Shown here piece after piece: positions 17,081-26,572 of a DNA stretch of 48,017 nucleotides. The position numbers and the translations under genes were made by a program. Origin of the DNA: Rhodospirillaceae bacterium (GTDB lineage Bacteria > Pseudomonadota > Alphaproteobacteria > Bin65); assembly GCA_009840595.1 (NCBI GenBank), contig VXNK01000028.1:1-48017 (forward strand), given 5' to 3'. Within the stretch, counting starts at the first letter, position 1. Each line of letters starts with the position of its first letter. Under the pieces are notes generated by a model. It searched no databases. It was not told the DNA's origin and saw nothing but the letters and a program-made list of their open reading frames with translations.

Positions 17081-18385
17081 GTGGCCGATACAGCAGACGT
17101 TATCGTTATCGGCGCCGGCATCATCGGCGCGGCAACGGCGTTCGAGCTCGCCAAGGCCGGGCACAAGGTGTTGTCGGTCGATGCCAACGGCGACGCCGGC
17201 ATGGGATCCACGGCGGGCTCCTGCGCCATCATCCGGGTGCACTATTCGACGCTGGACGGCACCGCCTTTGCCTATGAGGGCTACTTTTACTGGCGCGACT
17301 GGGCCGATTATCTGGAGGTCGCCGACGAGGCGGGCCTGGCGCGGTTCGTTCAGTGCGGCGCCCTGGTCATGGCCGTGGAGGCCAACGACTATCTTCGAAA
17401 GCACAAAAGATACTGCGACGAACTCGGCATTCCGTATGAAGACTGGGACGCCGAGGCGATTCTGCAGCGGCTGCCGCAATTCGACCTGGCCTGCCACGCG
17501 CCGGCCAAGCGCATGGACGATGCGGGCTTCGGAGAGCCGACCGGCGGCGCGGTCGAGGCAGCGGTCTTCTGGCCGACCGCCGGCTACATCACCGATCCGC
17601 AGCTCGCGTCGCACAACCTGCGCCGGGCGGCGGAAGCGAAAGGCGCACGCTTCCGGTTCAACGCCCGGGTGGCCGAAATCCTGCAACAGGCCGGGCGCGT
17701 CGCCGGGGTCCGGCTTGCCGACGGCAGCGAAATTAATGCGCCGGTCGTAGTCAATGTCGGCGGGCCGGCGTCCTACAAGCTCAACGAGCTGGCCGGCGTG
17801 ACCGGCGACATGACGATCAGGACCCGGGCGCTGAAACAGGAGGTCGTCCACGTCCCGGCCCCGGAAGGCATGGACTTCGAGGCGAACGGCTTCGTCATGT
17901 CCGACAGCGACATCAGCGTCTATTCGCGGCCCGAGCACGGCAACCACATCCTGATCGGCAGCGAGGACCCGGAATGCGACCCGCGCGACTGGGTCGATCC
18001 CGACGACTACGACACGAACTTCACCGACCAGTGGACGCACCAGGCCTATCGCTACGCCCAGCGGCTGCCGACGCTTGGCATACCCAGCCGCATGAGGGGC
18101 GTCGTCGATCTGTACGACGTGTCGGACGACTGGATTCCGATCTACGACAAGTCGGCCCTGCCGGGCTTCTACATGGCGTGCGGATCGAGCGGGAACCAGT
18201 TCAAGAACGCGGCGATCGCCGGCAAGATGATGGCCGCGCTGGTCGACTATTGCGAAGCCGGTAACGATCACGATACCAGCCCCCTGCAATTTGCCTTGCC
18301 CTATATCGGGCGGGCGCTGGATGTGGGATTCTTCTCCCGCAGGCGCGAGATCAATCCCGAGAGCAGCTTCTCGGTGCTGGGATAG
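17081..18385 (+). CDS. DAO-family FAD-dependent amine oxidase/dehydrogenase
   Basis: 434 residues from GTG 17081 (ADTADVIVIGAGIIGAATAF), with AAGGAG upstream. The dinucleotide-binding motif GAGIIG is near residue 11; AGSCAIIRVHYS and the C-terminal FYMACGSSGNQFKNAAIAGK resemble the monomeric sarcosine oxidase/glycine oxidase/D-amino-acid dehydrogenase group. It lacks the Trp-His covalent FAD motif found in the next two genes. Its place between an MttB-type gene and two dimethylglycine dehydrogenase-like genes suggests an N-methyl amine or amino acid as substrate; this is inference. Confidence 0.82.
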   Translation: MADTADVIVIGAGIIGAATAFELAKAGHKVLSVDANGDAGMGSTAGSCAIIRVHYSTLDGTAFAYEGYFYWRDWADYLEVADEAGLARFVQCGALVMAVEANDYLRKHKRYCDELGIPYEDWDAEAILQRLPQFDLACHAPAKRMDDAGFGEPTGGAVEAAVFWPTAGYITDPQLASHNLRRAAEAKGARFRFNARVAEILQQAGRVAGVRLADGSEINAPVVVNVGGPASYKLNELAGVTGDMTIRTRALKQEVVHVPAPEGMDFEANGFVMSDSDISVYSRPEHGNHILIGSEDPECDPRDWVDPDDYDTNFTDQWTHQAYRYAQRLPTLGIPSRMRGVVDLYDVSDDWIPIYDKSALPGFYMACGSSGNQFKNAAIAGKMMAALVDYCEAGNDHDTSPLQFALPYIGRALDVGFFSRRREINPESSFSVLG

Positions 18386-18403
18386 GGACGAGGGAACGCG
18401 ACC

Positions 18404-20851
18404 ATGGCCGAACTGCCAACGACCGCGCGTGTTGTCATCGTCGGCGGCGGCGCCGTCGGCGCCTCCAGCCTGTATCATCTGGCGCTCAAGGGCTGGACCG
18501 ATTGCGTCCTGCTGGAAAAGAACGAACTGACCTCGGGTTCGACCTGGCACGCCGCCGGCAACGTGCCGACCTTCTCGGCGAGCTGGTCGGTCATGAACAT
18601 GCAGCGCTATTCGACGGAGCTGTACCGCGACCTCGGCGAGCGGGTCGATTACCCGATGAACTACCACGTCACCGGCTCGCTGCGCCTGGCGCATTCGCGC
18701 AACCGGATGATGGAATTCGAGCGGGTCGTCGGCATGGGCCGCTACCAGGGCATGGATGTTTCCATGGTCTCGGTAAGCGATCTGAAAGACCGCTATCCGT
18801 TTCTGGAAACCCACGATCTCGCCGGCGGCCTGTACGATCCCTATGACGGCGATATCGATCCGGCCCAGCTGACCCAGGCGCTGGCCAAGGGCGCGCGCGA
18901 CCTGGGCGCCAAAATCGTCCGCTTCTGTCCGGCGACGGGGGTGCGCCGCGACGGCGGCGAGTGGATCGTCGGAACGCCCCAGGGCGAGATCCGCTGCGAA
19001 TTCGTCGTCAACGCCGCCGGATACCGCGCGCAGGAGGTCGGCGCGATGTTCGGCCGCTTCGTGCCGATGGTCAGCATGTCCCACCAGTATATGCTGACCG
19101 ATCCGATTCCCGAGCTCGAAGCCTGGAGCGCCGAACAGGGCCGCAAGCTGCCGCTGCTGCGGGACGTCGACAGCAGCTATTACCTGCGCCAGGAGAAGTT
19201 CGGCCTCAATCTCGGCCCCTACGAGCGCAACTGCCGGGCGCACTGGACGACGCCGGACGACCCGATGCCGGAGGATTTCTCCTTCCAGCTCTACCCGGAC
19301 GATCTCGACCGGCTCGAATGGTATATCGAGGACGCCATGGAGCGGGTGCCGATCCTCGGTTCGGCCGGCGTCAACAAGGTGATCAACGGGCCGATCCCCT
19401 ACACCCCGGACGGCAATCCGCTGATCGGGCCGATGCCCGGCGTGCCCAACGCCTACGAGGCCTGCGTCTTCACCTTCGGCATCGCCCAGGCCGGCGGCGC
19501 CGGGAAGGTGCTCGCCGAATGGGTCGCCGACGGCGGCACGGAATGGGACATGTGGAGTTGCGACCCGCGCCGCTTCACGAGCTTTGCCGACCAGGACCAC
19601 ACGAACGAGAAGGGCATGGAGGTCTACGGCCACGAATACGCCATGCACTTCCCGCACCACGAATGGCCCGCCGGCCGCGACAAGCGCCTGTCGCCGATCC
19701 ACGACCGGCTGAAGGCGTTCGGCGCCCGGTTCGGCGCCTACGGCGGCTGGGAGCGCGCCAACTGGTTCGCGCAGCCGGGCGACGACATCTCCGAAGAGGC
19801 GACCCAGACCTGGGAGCGGGACGGCCCCTGGTTCCCGCGCATCCGCGAGGAATGCGAAGCGGTGCGCGATGCCGCCGGCATCCTCAACCTGTGCGGCTTC
19901 TCCCGTTATCTCGTCACCGGCGCAGACGCGGTCGCATGGCTCGACGGGCTGATCGCCGGACGAATGCCGTCGGTCGGGCGGATCGGGCTCGGCTATTTCC
20001 CGGACGAACGCGGCCGCATCGTCACCGAGATGTCGCTGGTGCGGCGCGCCGAAGATCGGGTGCTCCTGATTACCGCCGCGGCCGCGGAATGGCACGATCT
20101 GGAATGGCTTAGAAATCACCTGCCCGAAGGCTCGGACATTTCCGTCGAGAACCGGACCGAGGACTACGATTGCCAGATCCTGACCGGGCCGAAAACGAGG
20201 GACATCCTGTCCGGCCTGTGCAACGCCGATCTGGGCCTGCCCTGGCTGAGCTGGCAGTTCACCGAAATCGTTGATCGGCCGGTCCTGCTGTTGCGCGTGT
20301 CCTACGCCGGCGAACTGGGTTGGGAAATTCACACGAAAACGGAAGATTCCGGACCGGTATTCGACGCGGTCATGGAAGCCGGTCGCCCGCACGGCCTCAA
20401 ACCGTTCGGCATGTACGCGCTGAACAGCCTGCGGCTGGAAAAGGGCTACCGGGCCTGGAAGGGCGATCTTTCGACCGACTACACCGTCCTCGAAGGCGGG
20501 CTCGACCGTTTCGTGCGCTGGAGCAAGGAAAGCTTCGTCGGCAAGCCGGCCATGGAGATCGAGCGCCAGGCCGGCCCGGCCAAGCGCTTCGTTACGCTGG
20601 TGGTCGATGCCGGCGCCTGCGACGCCCCCTATATGTCGACCCTGTGGCACGGCGACGAGAAGGTCGGCGAGACCACCTCGGGCGGCTGGGGCCACAGGAT
20701 CGGCAAGTCGATCGCGCTCGGCATGGCGCGCGCCGATCTGGCGGTCGAGGGCACGGAACTGGACGTCGAGATATTCGGCGAACGGCGCCGCGCCGAAGTT
20801 CAGGCCGACCGGCCGCTCTACGATCCGGACAACGCCCGGATGAGGGCCTAG
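18404..20851 (+). CDS. Dimethylglycine/sarcosine dehydrogenase-like FAD-GcvT protein, first copy
   Basis: 815 residues. The N-terminal half is a DAO-type FAD domain: VIVGGGAVGASSLYHLALKG, then ELTSGSTWHAAG with His49 at the site of covalent histidyl-FAD in DMGDH and sarcosine dehydrogenase. The C-terminal half is a folate-binding GcvT-like domain (VSYAGELGWEIH; KPFGMYALNSLRLEKGYRAW; end of barrel GWGHRIGKSIALGMARADL). Such enzymes demethylate N-methyl glycines and pass the one-carbon unit to tetrahydrofolate. It sits 18 bases after the DAO gene and 3 before a paralogue of the same layout. Confidence 0.88.
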   Translation: MAELPTTARVVIVGGGAVGASSLYHLALKGWTDCVLLEKNELTSGSTWHAAGNVPTFSASWSVMNMQRYSTELYRDLGERVDYPMNYHVTGSLRLAHSRNRMMEFERVVGMGRYQGMDVSMVSVSDLKDRYPFLETHDLAGGLYDPYDGDIDPAQLTQALAKGARDLGAKIVRFCPATGVRRDGGEWIVGTPQGEIRCEFVVNAAGYRAQEVGAMFGRFVPMVSMSHQYMLTDPIPELEAWSAEQGRKLPLLRDVDSSYYLRQEKFGLNLGPYERNCRAHWTTPDDPMPEDFSFQLYPDDLDRLEWYIEDAMERVPILGSAGVNKVINGPIPYTPDGNPLIGPMPGVPNAYEACVFTFGIAQAGGAGKVLAEWVADGGTEWDMWSCDPRRFTSFADQDHTNEKGMEVYGHEYAMHFPHHEWPAGRDKRLSPIHDRLKAFGARFGAYGGWERANWFAQPGDDISEEATQTWERDGPWFPRIREECEAVRDAAGILNLCGFSRYLVTGADAVAWLDGLIAGRMPSVGRIGLGYFPDERGRIVTEMSLVRRAEDRVLLITAAAAEWHDLEWLRNHLPEGSDISVENRTEDYDCQILTGPKTRDILSGLCNADLGLPWLSWQFTEIVDRPVLLLRVSYAGELGWEIHTKTEDSGPVFDAVMEAGRPHGLKPFGMYALNSLRLEKGYRAWKGDLSTDYTVLEGGLDRFVRWSKESFVGKPAMEIERQAGPAKRFVTLVVDAGACDAPYMSTLWHGDEKVGETTSGGWGHRIGKSIALGMARADLAVEGTELDVEIFGERRRAEVQADRPLYDPDNARMRA

Positions 20852-20854
20852 GCG

Positions 20855-23317
20855 ATGGCGGCGCTGCCGCGGCACGCCCGGGCCGTCATCATCGGCGGCG
20901 GCGTTTCCGGCTGCTCGGTCGCCTACCACCTTGCAAAGCTGGGCTGGAAGGATGTGGTCCTGCTGGAGCGCAAGCAGCTGACCTGCGGCACGACCTGGCA
21001 CGCCGCCGGCCTGATCGGCCAGCTTCGCGCCAGCCTGAATCTGACCCGGCTGGCGAAATATTCGGCCGATCTCTACGTCCGGCTCGAAGAAGAGACCGGC
21101 ATCGCGACCGGGATGCGCCAGAACGGGTCGATCACCGTCGCGCTGACCGACGAACGCAAGGAAGAAATCTACCGCCAGGCCTCGCTGGCCCGCGCCTTCG
21201 ATGTCGACGTGATGGAAATCACGCCTTCGGAGACGAAGGCGCTCTATCCCCATCTGAACGTGTCGGACATGACCGGCGCCGTTCACCTGCCGCTCGACGG
21301 CCAGTGCGACCCGGCGAACATTGCGCTCGCACTCGCCAAAGGCGCCCGGCAGAACGGCGCCCTGCTGGCCGAAGGCGTGAAGGTCACCGGGGTGTCCAGC
21401 GCGAACGGCCGGGTCACCGGCGTCTCGTGGGAGCGCGACGGCGAAAGCGAACCGGAACGGGGCGTGATCGCCAGCGACATCGTGATCAACTGCGCCGGCA
21501 TGTGGGCGCGCGAACTGGGTGCCATGAGCGGCGTGACGATCCCGCTCCACGCCTGCGAGCATTTCTACATCGTGACCGAGCCGATCCCGGACCTCGGCGC
21601 GTTACCGGTGCTGCGCGTGCCCGACGAATGCGCCTATTACAAGGAAGACGCCGGCAAGATGCTGCTCGGCGCCTTCGAGCCGGTCGCCAAGCCCTGGGGC
21701 ATGGACGGCATCCCGGAGGACTTCTGCTTCGACCAGCTGCCCGAGGATTTCGACCATTTCGAGCCGATCCTGGAGCAGGCGGTGGCGCGCATGCCGCTGC
21801 TCGGCGAGGCCGGCATCCACACCTTCTTCAACGGTCCCGAGAGCTTCACCCCCGACGATCTCTACTATCTGGGCGAGGCGCCGGAACTGCACGGCTACTG
21901 GGTCGCCGCCGGCTACAACTCCATCGGCATCGTCTCGTCGGGCGGCGCCGGGATGGCGCTCGCCCAGTGGATCGCCGATGGCGAAGCGCCGTTCGACCTG
22001 TGGGAGGTCGATATTCGGCGCGTCCAGCCGTTCCAGAAGAACCGCCACTATCTGCAACACCGGGTGAGCGAAACCCTGGGCCTGCTTTATGCCGACCATT
22101 TCCCCTACCGCCAGCCGGCCAGCGCGCGCGGCGTCCGCCGCTCGCCGATTCACGGGCATCTGAAAGCGCGCGGCGCCTGTTTCGGGGAAACGGCCGGGTG
22201 GGAGCGTGCCAACTGGTTCGCGCCGGAAGGCGTCACACCGGAATACCGCTACAGCTGGCAACGCCAGAACTGGTTCGGCCATTCGCGCGCCGAGCATATG
22301 ACGGTCCGCGAGGGCGTCGGCCTGTTCGACATGACCTCTTTCGGCAAGCTCCGGGTCGAGGGCCGGGACGCGGAAGCCGTGCTCAACCGGATTTGCGGCA
22401 ACGATATCGCGGTGCCGCCCGGACGGCTGGTCTACACCCAGTGGCTCAACGCCCGCGGCGGGATCGAGGCGGACCTGACGGTCGCGCGCCTCTCCGATAC
22501 GGCTTTCCTGGTCGTCACGCCGGCGGCGACCGTGCAGCGCGACCGCGCCTGGCTGCACCGCCACACCCCGGAGGACGCCCATATCGTCGTCACCGATGTC
22601 ACGGCGGGCGAGGCGGTGTTGTGCGTGATGGGGCCGAAGAGCCGTGCCGTGCTGAACGCCTGCTCGCCGGCCGACCTGTCGAACGAGGCGTTTCCGTTCG
22701 GGACGGTGCGCGAGATCGAGATCGGCATGGGCCTCGCCCGGGCGCACCGGGTCTCCTATGTCGGCGAACTGGGCTGGGAGCTCTACGTCTCGGCAGACAT
22801 GGCCGCCCATGTTTTCGAAACGCTGGAAGAGGCGGGCGCGTCCCACGGCCTGAAACTGTGCGGCCTGCACATGATGGACAGCTGCCGCATCGAAAAGGCC
22901 TTCCGCCATTTCGGCCACGACATCACCGACGAGGATCACGTGCTGGAGGCCGGCCTCGGCTTCGCCGTGCGCACGCGAAAACCCGATTTCCTGGGCCGGG
23001 ACGCGGTCCTGCGCAAACGCGACGAGGGCCTGTCGCGGCGCCTGCTCCAATTCCGCCTGCGCGATCCGGAGCCCCTGCTGTTCCATAACGAACCGATCGT
23101 GCGCGACGGCGAGATGGTCGGCTATCTGACGTCCGGCAACTACGGCCACGCGCTGGGCGGCGCGGTCGGCCTCGGCTATGTGCCGTGCCCGGACGGCGAA
23201 AGCGTCGAAGCGCAGCTTGCCTCCGGCTACGAGATCGAGATTGCCGGCACGCGCGTCGCCGCCGATGTCTCGTTGAAGCCCATGTACGATCCGGCGGCCG
23301 AGCGGGTGCGCATGTGA
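20855..23317 (+). CDS. Dimethylglycine/sarcosine dehydrogenase-like FAD-GcvT protein, second copy
   Basis: 820 residues, same architecture as the gene just before: FAD domain with VIIGGGVSGCSVAYHLAKLG, the covalent-FAD motif QLTCGTTWHAAG (His49), and the GcvT half (VSYVGELGWELYVSADMAAH; HMMDSCRIEKAFRHFGHD; LTSGNYGHALGGAVGLGYVP). The two copies clearly share ancestry but are far diverged, so they likely take different substrates or work in succession (for example dimethylglycine then sarcosine). Translational coupling with the first copy is likely from the three-base gap. Confidence 0.88.
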   Translation: MAALPRHARAVIIGGGVSGCSVAYHLAKLGWKDVVLLERKQLTCGTTWHAAGLIGQLRASLNLTRLAKYSADLYVRLEEETGIATGMRQNGSITVALTDERKEEIYRQASLARAFDVDVMEITPSETKALYPHLNVSDMTGAVHLPLDGQCDPANIALALAKGARQNGALLAEGVKVTGVSSANGRVTGVSWERDGESEPERGVIASDIVINCAGMWARELGAMSGVTIPLHACEHFYIVTEPIPDLGALPVLRVPDECAYYKEDAGKMLLGAFEPVAKPWGMDGIPEDFCFDQLPEDFDHFEPILEQAVARMPLLGEAGIHTFFNGPESFTPDDLYYLGEAPELHGYWVAAGYNSIGIVSSGGAGMALAQWIADGEAPFDLWEVDIRRVQPFQKNRHYLQHRVSETLGLLYADHFPYRQPASARGVRRSPIHGHLKARGACFGETAGWERANWFAPEGVTPEYRYSWQRQNWFGHSRAEHMTVREGVGLFDMTSFGKLRVEGRDAEAVLNRICGNDIAVPPGRLVYTQWLNARGGIEADLTVARLSDTAFLVVTPAATVQRDRAWLHRHTPEDAHIVVTDVTAGEAVLCVMGPKSRAVLNACSPADLSNEAFPFGTVREIEIGMGLARAHRVSYVGELGWELYVSADMAAHVFETLEEAGASHGLKLCGLHMMDSCRIEKAFRHFGHDITDEDHVLEAGLGFAVRTRKPDFLGRDAVLRKRDEGLSRRLLQFRLRDPEPLLFHNEPIVRDGEMVGYLTSGNYGHALGGAVGLGYVPCPDGESVEAQLASGYEIEIAGTRVAADVSLKPMYDPAAERVRM

Positions 23318-23352
23318 GCGGCGCCGGGCGGCAATCTGCGGGGAGGCCGACC

Positions 23353-24930
23353 ATGTCCCGCGACCGAAATCCGAAAGAGCGGGCAGGGCGCCGCGCCGGC
23401 GGCCGGGAAGCCCGCCGGGCCTTGCGCGCGGCGCCGCTGGCGGAGGATATCCGACCGGTCCGACCGGGGCTTGAGGGCGGGCGCTACAAGGCGCTGACCG
23501 ACGCCGAGGTCGAGCGGATTCACCGGGCGGCGCTGCACATTCTGGAGGACATCGGCCTCGCGGACGCGCCGGAAAGCGGTGTCGAAATCATGACGGCGGC
23601 CGGCGCCGTTCAGGGCGACGACGGGCGGCTGCGTTTCCCGCCGGCGCTGGTCGAGGACATGCTGGCAAAGGCGGCGCGGGACATCACCCTGCACGGCCAG
23701 GACCCGAAGCACGATATCCGGCCCGGCGGCAGCCGCGTCCACTACGGCACTGCGGGCGCGGCGGTTCACGTCTACGACGTCGAGGAGCGGGTGAACCGCG
23801 ACCCGACGGTGCAGGATCTTTTCGACGCCGCCCGCACGGTCGAGGTGCTGGACAATATCCACTTTTTCCAGCGCCCGCTCACGACGCGCGACACCGAGGA
23901 CCCGACCGACCTCGACGTCAATACGCTCTACGCCTCGGTCGCCGGGACGACCAAGCATATCGGCACGTCCTTCACCTCGCCGGAGCGGGTCCGGATGGGC
24001 CTGGACATGCTCCACATGGTCGCCGGATCGGAGGCGGCCTGGCGGGCCCGTCCCTTCGTTTCCAACAGCAACTGCTTCGTCGTGCCGCCGCTCAAATTCG
24101 CCACCGAATCCTGCCGGGTCATGGAAACCGTGATCAAGGGCGGGATGCCGGTCCTGCTGCTCTCGGCCGGGCAGGCCGGGGCGACCGCGCCGGCCGCGCT
24201 CGCCGGGGCGGTGACCCAGGCAACGGCGGAGTGCCTCGCCGGGCTGGTCTACGTCAACGCGATGAAGCCCGGCCACACGGCGATTTTCGGCACCTGGCCC
24301 TTCGTCTCGGACCTGCGCACCGGCGCCATGTCCGGCGGCTCGGGCGAACAGGCGCTGCTCACCGCCGCCTGCGGGCAGATGGCGCGCTTCTACGACCTGC
24401 CCGGCGGCTCGGCCTGCGCCATGTCCGACAGCAAGGCGCCGGACATGCAGGCCGGCTACGAGCGCGGCGTCGCCAACGTCATGGCCGGGCTGTCCGGCCT
24501 CAATCTCGTGTACGAGAGCGTCGGCATGCACGCCTCCCTGCTCAGCTTCTGTCACGAGAGCCTGCTGATCGACAACGACATGATCGGCCAGTGCCTGCGC
24601 TGCGTCCGCGGCATCGAGGTCACCGACGAGACCCTGTCGCTCGAGGCGATCCGCAGCGTCTGCCTCGACGGGCCGGGCCATTATCTCGGCCATCCGCAGA
24701 CCCTGTCGCTGATGCAGTCCGAATACGTCTATCCCGAGGTCGGCGACCGCAGCAGCCCGAAGGAATGGATCGAACAAGGCAAGCCGGACCTGGTGGAGAA
24801 GGCATTGGCCGAGAAGCGGCGCATTCTGGCCACGGTTTATCCGGACCACATTCCGGAGCCGGTCGACGCGGCGATCCGCGACCGCTTCAACATCGTGCTG
24901 CCGCGCCGCAAGATGAAGGCGGCGACCTGA
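23353..24930 (+). CDS. MttB-family (non-pyrrolysine) methyltransferase, second copy
   Basis: 525 residues from ATG 23353, with GGGGAGG upstream. The N-terminal RERAGRRAGGREARRALR-like basic tail precedes the TIM barrel (ALTDAEVERIHRAALHILED; VHYGTAGAAVHVYDVEERVN; GIEVTDETLSLEAIRSVCLD; HYLGHPQTLSLMQSEYVYPE). No in-frame amber codon, so non-pyrrolysine. Last gene of the operon, 35 bases after the second FAD-GcvT gene. It is only distantly similar to the first MttB-type gene; the pair may act on two different quaternary or tertiary amines. Confidence 0.86.
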   Translation: MSRDRNPKERAGRRAGGREARRALRAAPLAEDIRPVRPGLEGGRYKALTDAEVERIHRAALHILEDIGLADAPESGVEIMTAAGAVQGDDGRLRFPPALVEDMLAKAARDITLHGQDPKHDIRPGGSRVHYGTAGAAVHVYDVEERVNRDPTVQDLFDAARTVEVLDNIHFFQRPLTTRDTEDPTDLDVNTLYASVAGTTKHIGTSFTSPERVRMGLDMLHMVAGSEAAWRARPFVSNSNCFVVPPLKFATESCRVMETVIKGGMPVLLLSAGQAGATAPAALAGAVTQATAECLAGLVYVNAMKPGHTAIFGTWPFVSDLRTGAMSGGSGEQALLTAACGQMARFYDLPGGSACAMSDSKAPDMQAGYERGVANVMAGLSGLNLVYESVGMHASLLSFCHESLLIDNDMIGQCLRCVRGIEVTDETLSLEAIRSVCLDGPGHYLGHPQTLSLMQSEYVYPEVGDRSSPKEWIEQGKPDLVEKALAEKRRILATVYPDHIPEPVDAAIRDRFNIVLPRRKMKAAT

Positions 24931-24943
24931 GCCCCGACGCCGG

Positions 24944-25279
24944 CTACGCCATCGGTTTCGCGCAGCGCTTCCAGACCTGCTCGACGGCTTTCGCCGAATC
25001 GGGGCCGGTGCGCAGGATCACCGTATACTCGTCGATCAGCTGCATGGTGACCCGCTTGCCGGCGCCCGGCTCGCCCGGCGGGATGACATAGACGAAACCG
25101 TGCCGGTCGTAGTCGCCGGTCATCGCCGTGCCGCCCGGCGTGACGATGGCCGGTCCTTCGATCGTCATCCGGCGTCCGTCCTCGTGGCACCAGTGCCCGT
25201 CGATGGCGTCGGCCAGGGCTGCGGCGGGAAGCAGCAGGGCCGGTAACGCGGCGCAGGCGAATGGTAAAAGGCGCGGCAC
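24944..25279 (-). CDS. Small secreted protein of unknown function
   Basis: 111 residues if the GTG at 25279 is used (VPRLLPFACAALPALLLPAA followed by ALADAIDG), which gives a clean signal peptide with cleavage after ALADA. The mature 87 residues contain two cysteines (HWCHEDGRR; QVWKRCAKPMA) that could form a disulfide, and a beta-rich pattern (GPAIVTPGGTAMTGDYDRHG, VIPPGEPGAGKRVTMQLIDE). It converges on the second MttB-type gene. Family not recognised; it resembles small periplasmic proteins often annotated only as hypothetical. Confidence 0.65.
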   Translation of the reverse strand: MPRLLPFACAALPALLLPAAALADAIDGHWCHEDGRRMTIEGPAIVTPGGTAMTGDYDRHGFVYVIPPGEPGAGKRVTMQLIDEYTVILRTGPDSAKAVEQVWKRCAKPMA

Positions 25280-25478
25280 GGCCCCGGTCTCCGATCGATC
25301 CGATGAGGCGAGCGTACCACATCGGGATTTTCCGGGGTACCGTCTGCCCCCGGCCTGCCGTTTGACGGGCGGCCGGGGCCGTCGCCTCAAACTCTGCTGG
25401 AAATTCGCGGCCGGCTGCGATTGAATGGCGCTGGCAACGCATCGGCTTCGGGCCGGTACCAACGATGAGGAGGGAAGC

Positions 25479-26519
25479 ATGATCGGGAATAACGAAAAGA
25501 CCGGCCATTGGGTGCGGTCCCTTGCCTTGGCAGCAGTGGGCCTCGTTATCGGTGCGGCCGCGACGCAGGCGGCCACCATCACCGTATCCGTATGGGGCGG
25601 CGGCTACGGCGCGAAATGGAAAAAACACGCCGCCGAGCCGTTCGAGAAGGCGACCGGCCACAAGGTGATTGTCGACGGCGGCCGTTCCGCCGTGCGCCTG
25701 TCCAAGGTGAAGGCCACCAAGGGCAAGGGCACCGACGTCGTCTTCCTGACCGTGCATCAGATGATCATCCTGCGGGACGAGGGCATCCTGGCGCCGATCG
25801 ATCCGGCGAACGTCCCCAACGTTTCGCAACTCTACGATTTCGCCAAGGACCCGATGGGCGGCGGCATGTGCCCGGCGATCACGGTGCTCGGCGTCGGCCT
25901 CGCCTACAACAAGGACCATTTCAAGTCGCCGCCGACCTCGTGGAACGACCTGTTCCGCAAGGACCTGAAGGGCCGGCCCGGCTATCCCGTGCTCAGCCAG
26001 TCCTATTCGCCGCTGGTGATGACCCGCATCGCCGAACTGAACGGCGGCGGCATCGACGATATCGGCAAGGGCATGGCCAAGCTGGCGACGATCAAGGACC
26101 GGGTGCAACTGTTCCGCATCTTCGAGATCCTCAAGGCGATCAACCAGGGCGACGCCTCGATCGCGCCGATGCTCAACATCTTCGTCAGGAAGGACCCCAA
26201 GGTGCCGCTGAGCTTCGCTTGGCCGAAGGACGGCGGCGTGGGCGTCGTCAACCTGGCCTGCGTGACCAAGGCGAGCAAGAACAAGAAGGTGGCCGAGCAG
26301 TTCCTGAACTTCTACCTGTCCGCGGAACACCAGGCGCGGATCGCCAAGGAAGCCGGCGATTCGCCGGTCAACAAGACCGTGCCGATCCCGAAGGGCACCG
26401 TCTACAACATGGTGACGCCGGACCAGATCTCCCGGATGCACCATTACGACGCGACCAAGGTTGCGGCGAAGCTCGCCGGCTGGCTCAAGCGGTTCCAGGA
26501 AGAGATCGTCGCGAAATAG
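25479..26519 (+). CDS. Periplasmic substrate-binding protein of a polyamine-type ABC importer
   Basis: 346 residues from ATG 25479, with AGGAGGGAAG just upstream. Signal peptide with hydrophobic core SLALAAVGLVIGAAATQAAT, then the mature start ITVSVWGGGYGAKWKKHAAE, typical of the PotD/iron-type cluster of binding proteins. The four-gene set that follows (ATPase and two permeases) confirms an ABC importer. The ligand cannot be read from sequence; the family takes putrescine, spermidine, thiamine, Fe(III) and other small cations or organic molecules. Confidence 0.88.
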   Translation: MIGNNEKTGHWVRSLALAAVGLVIGAAATQAATITVSVWGGGYGAKWKKHAAEPFEKATGHKVIVDGGRSAVRLSKVKATKGKGTDVVFLTVHQMIILRDEGILAPIDPANVPNVSQLYDFAKDPMGGGMCPAITVLGVGLAYNKDHFKSPPTSWNDLFRKDLKGRPGYPVLSQSYSPLVMTRIAELNGGGIDDIGKGMAKLATIKDRVQLFRIFEILKAINQGDASIAPMLNIFVRKDPKVPLSFAWPKDGGVGVVNLACVTKASKNKKVAEQFLNFYLSAEHQARIAKEAGDSPVNKTVPIPKGTVYNMVTPDQISRMHHYDATKVAAKLAGWLKRFQEEIVAK

Positions 26520-26572
26520 GCGCCGCGTAGGGCCGTACCGTTCCGCGCCGGGACCGGTTCCGGGATCGGGCG

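Noticed and set aside
15206..21562. A 2118-residue open frame on the minus strand across the amine operon
   Set aside because: It mirrors the MttB/FAD genes, has no family motifs, and is a by-product of high GC at third codon positions. The same holds for the long antisense frames at 12838-14679, 36546-39131 and 39164-42058.
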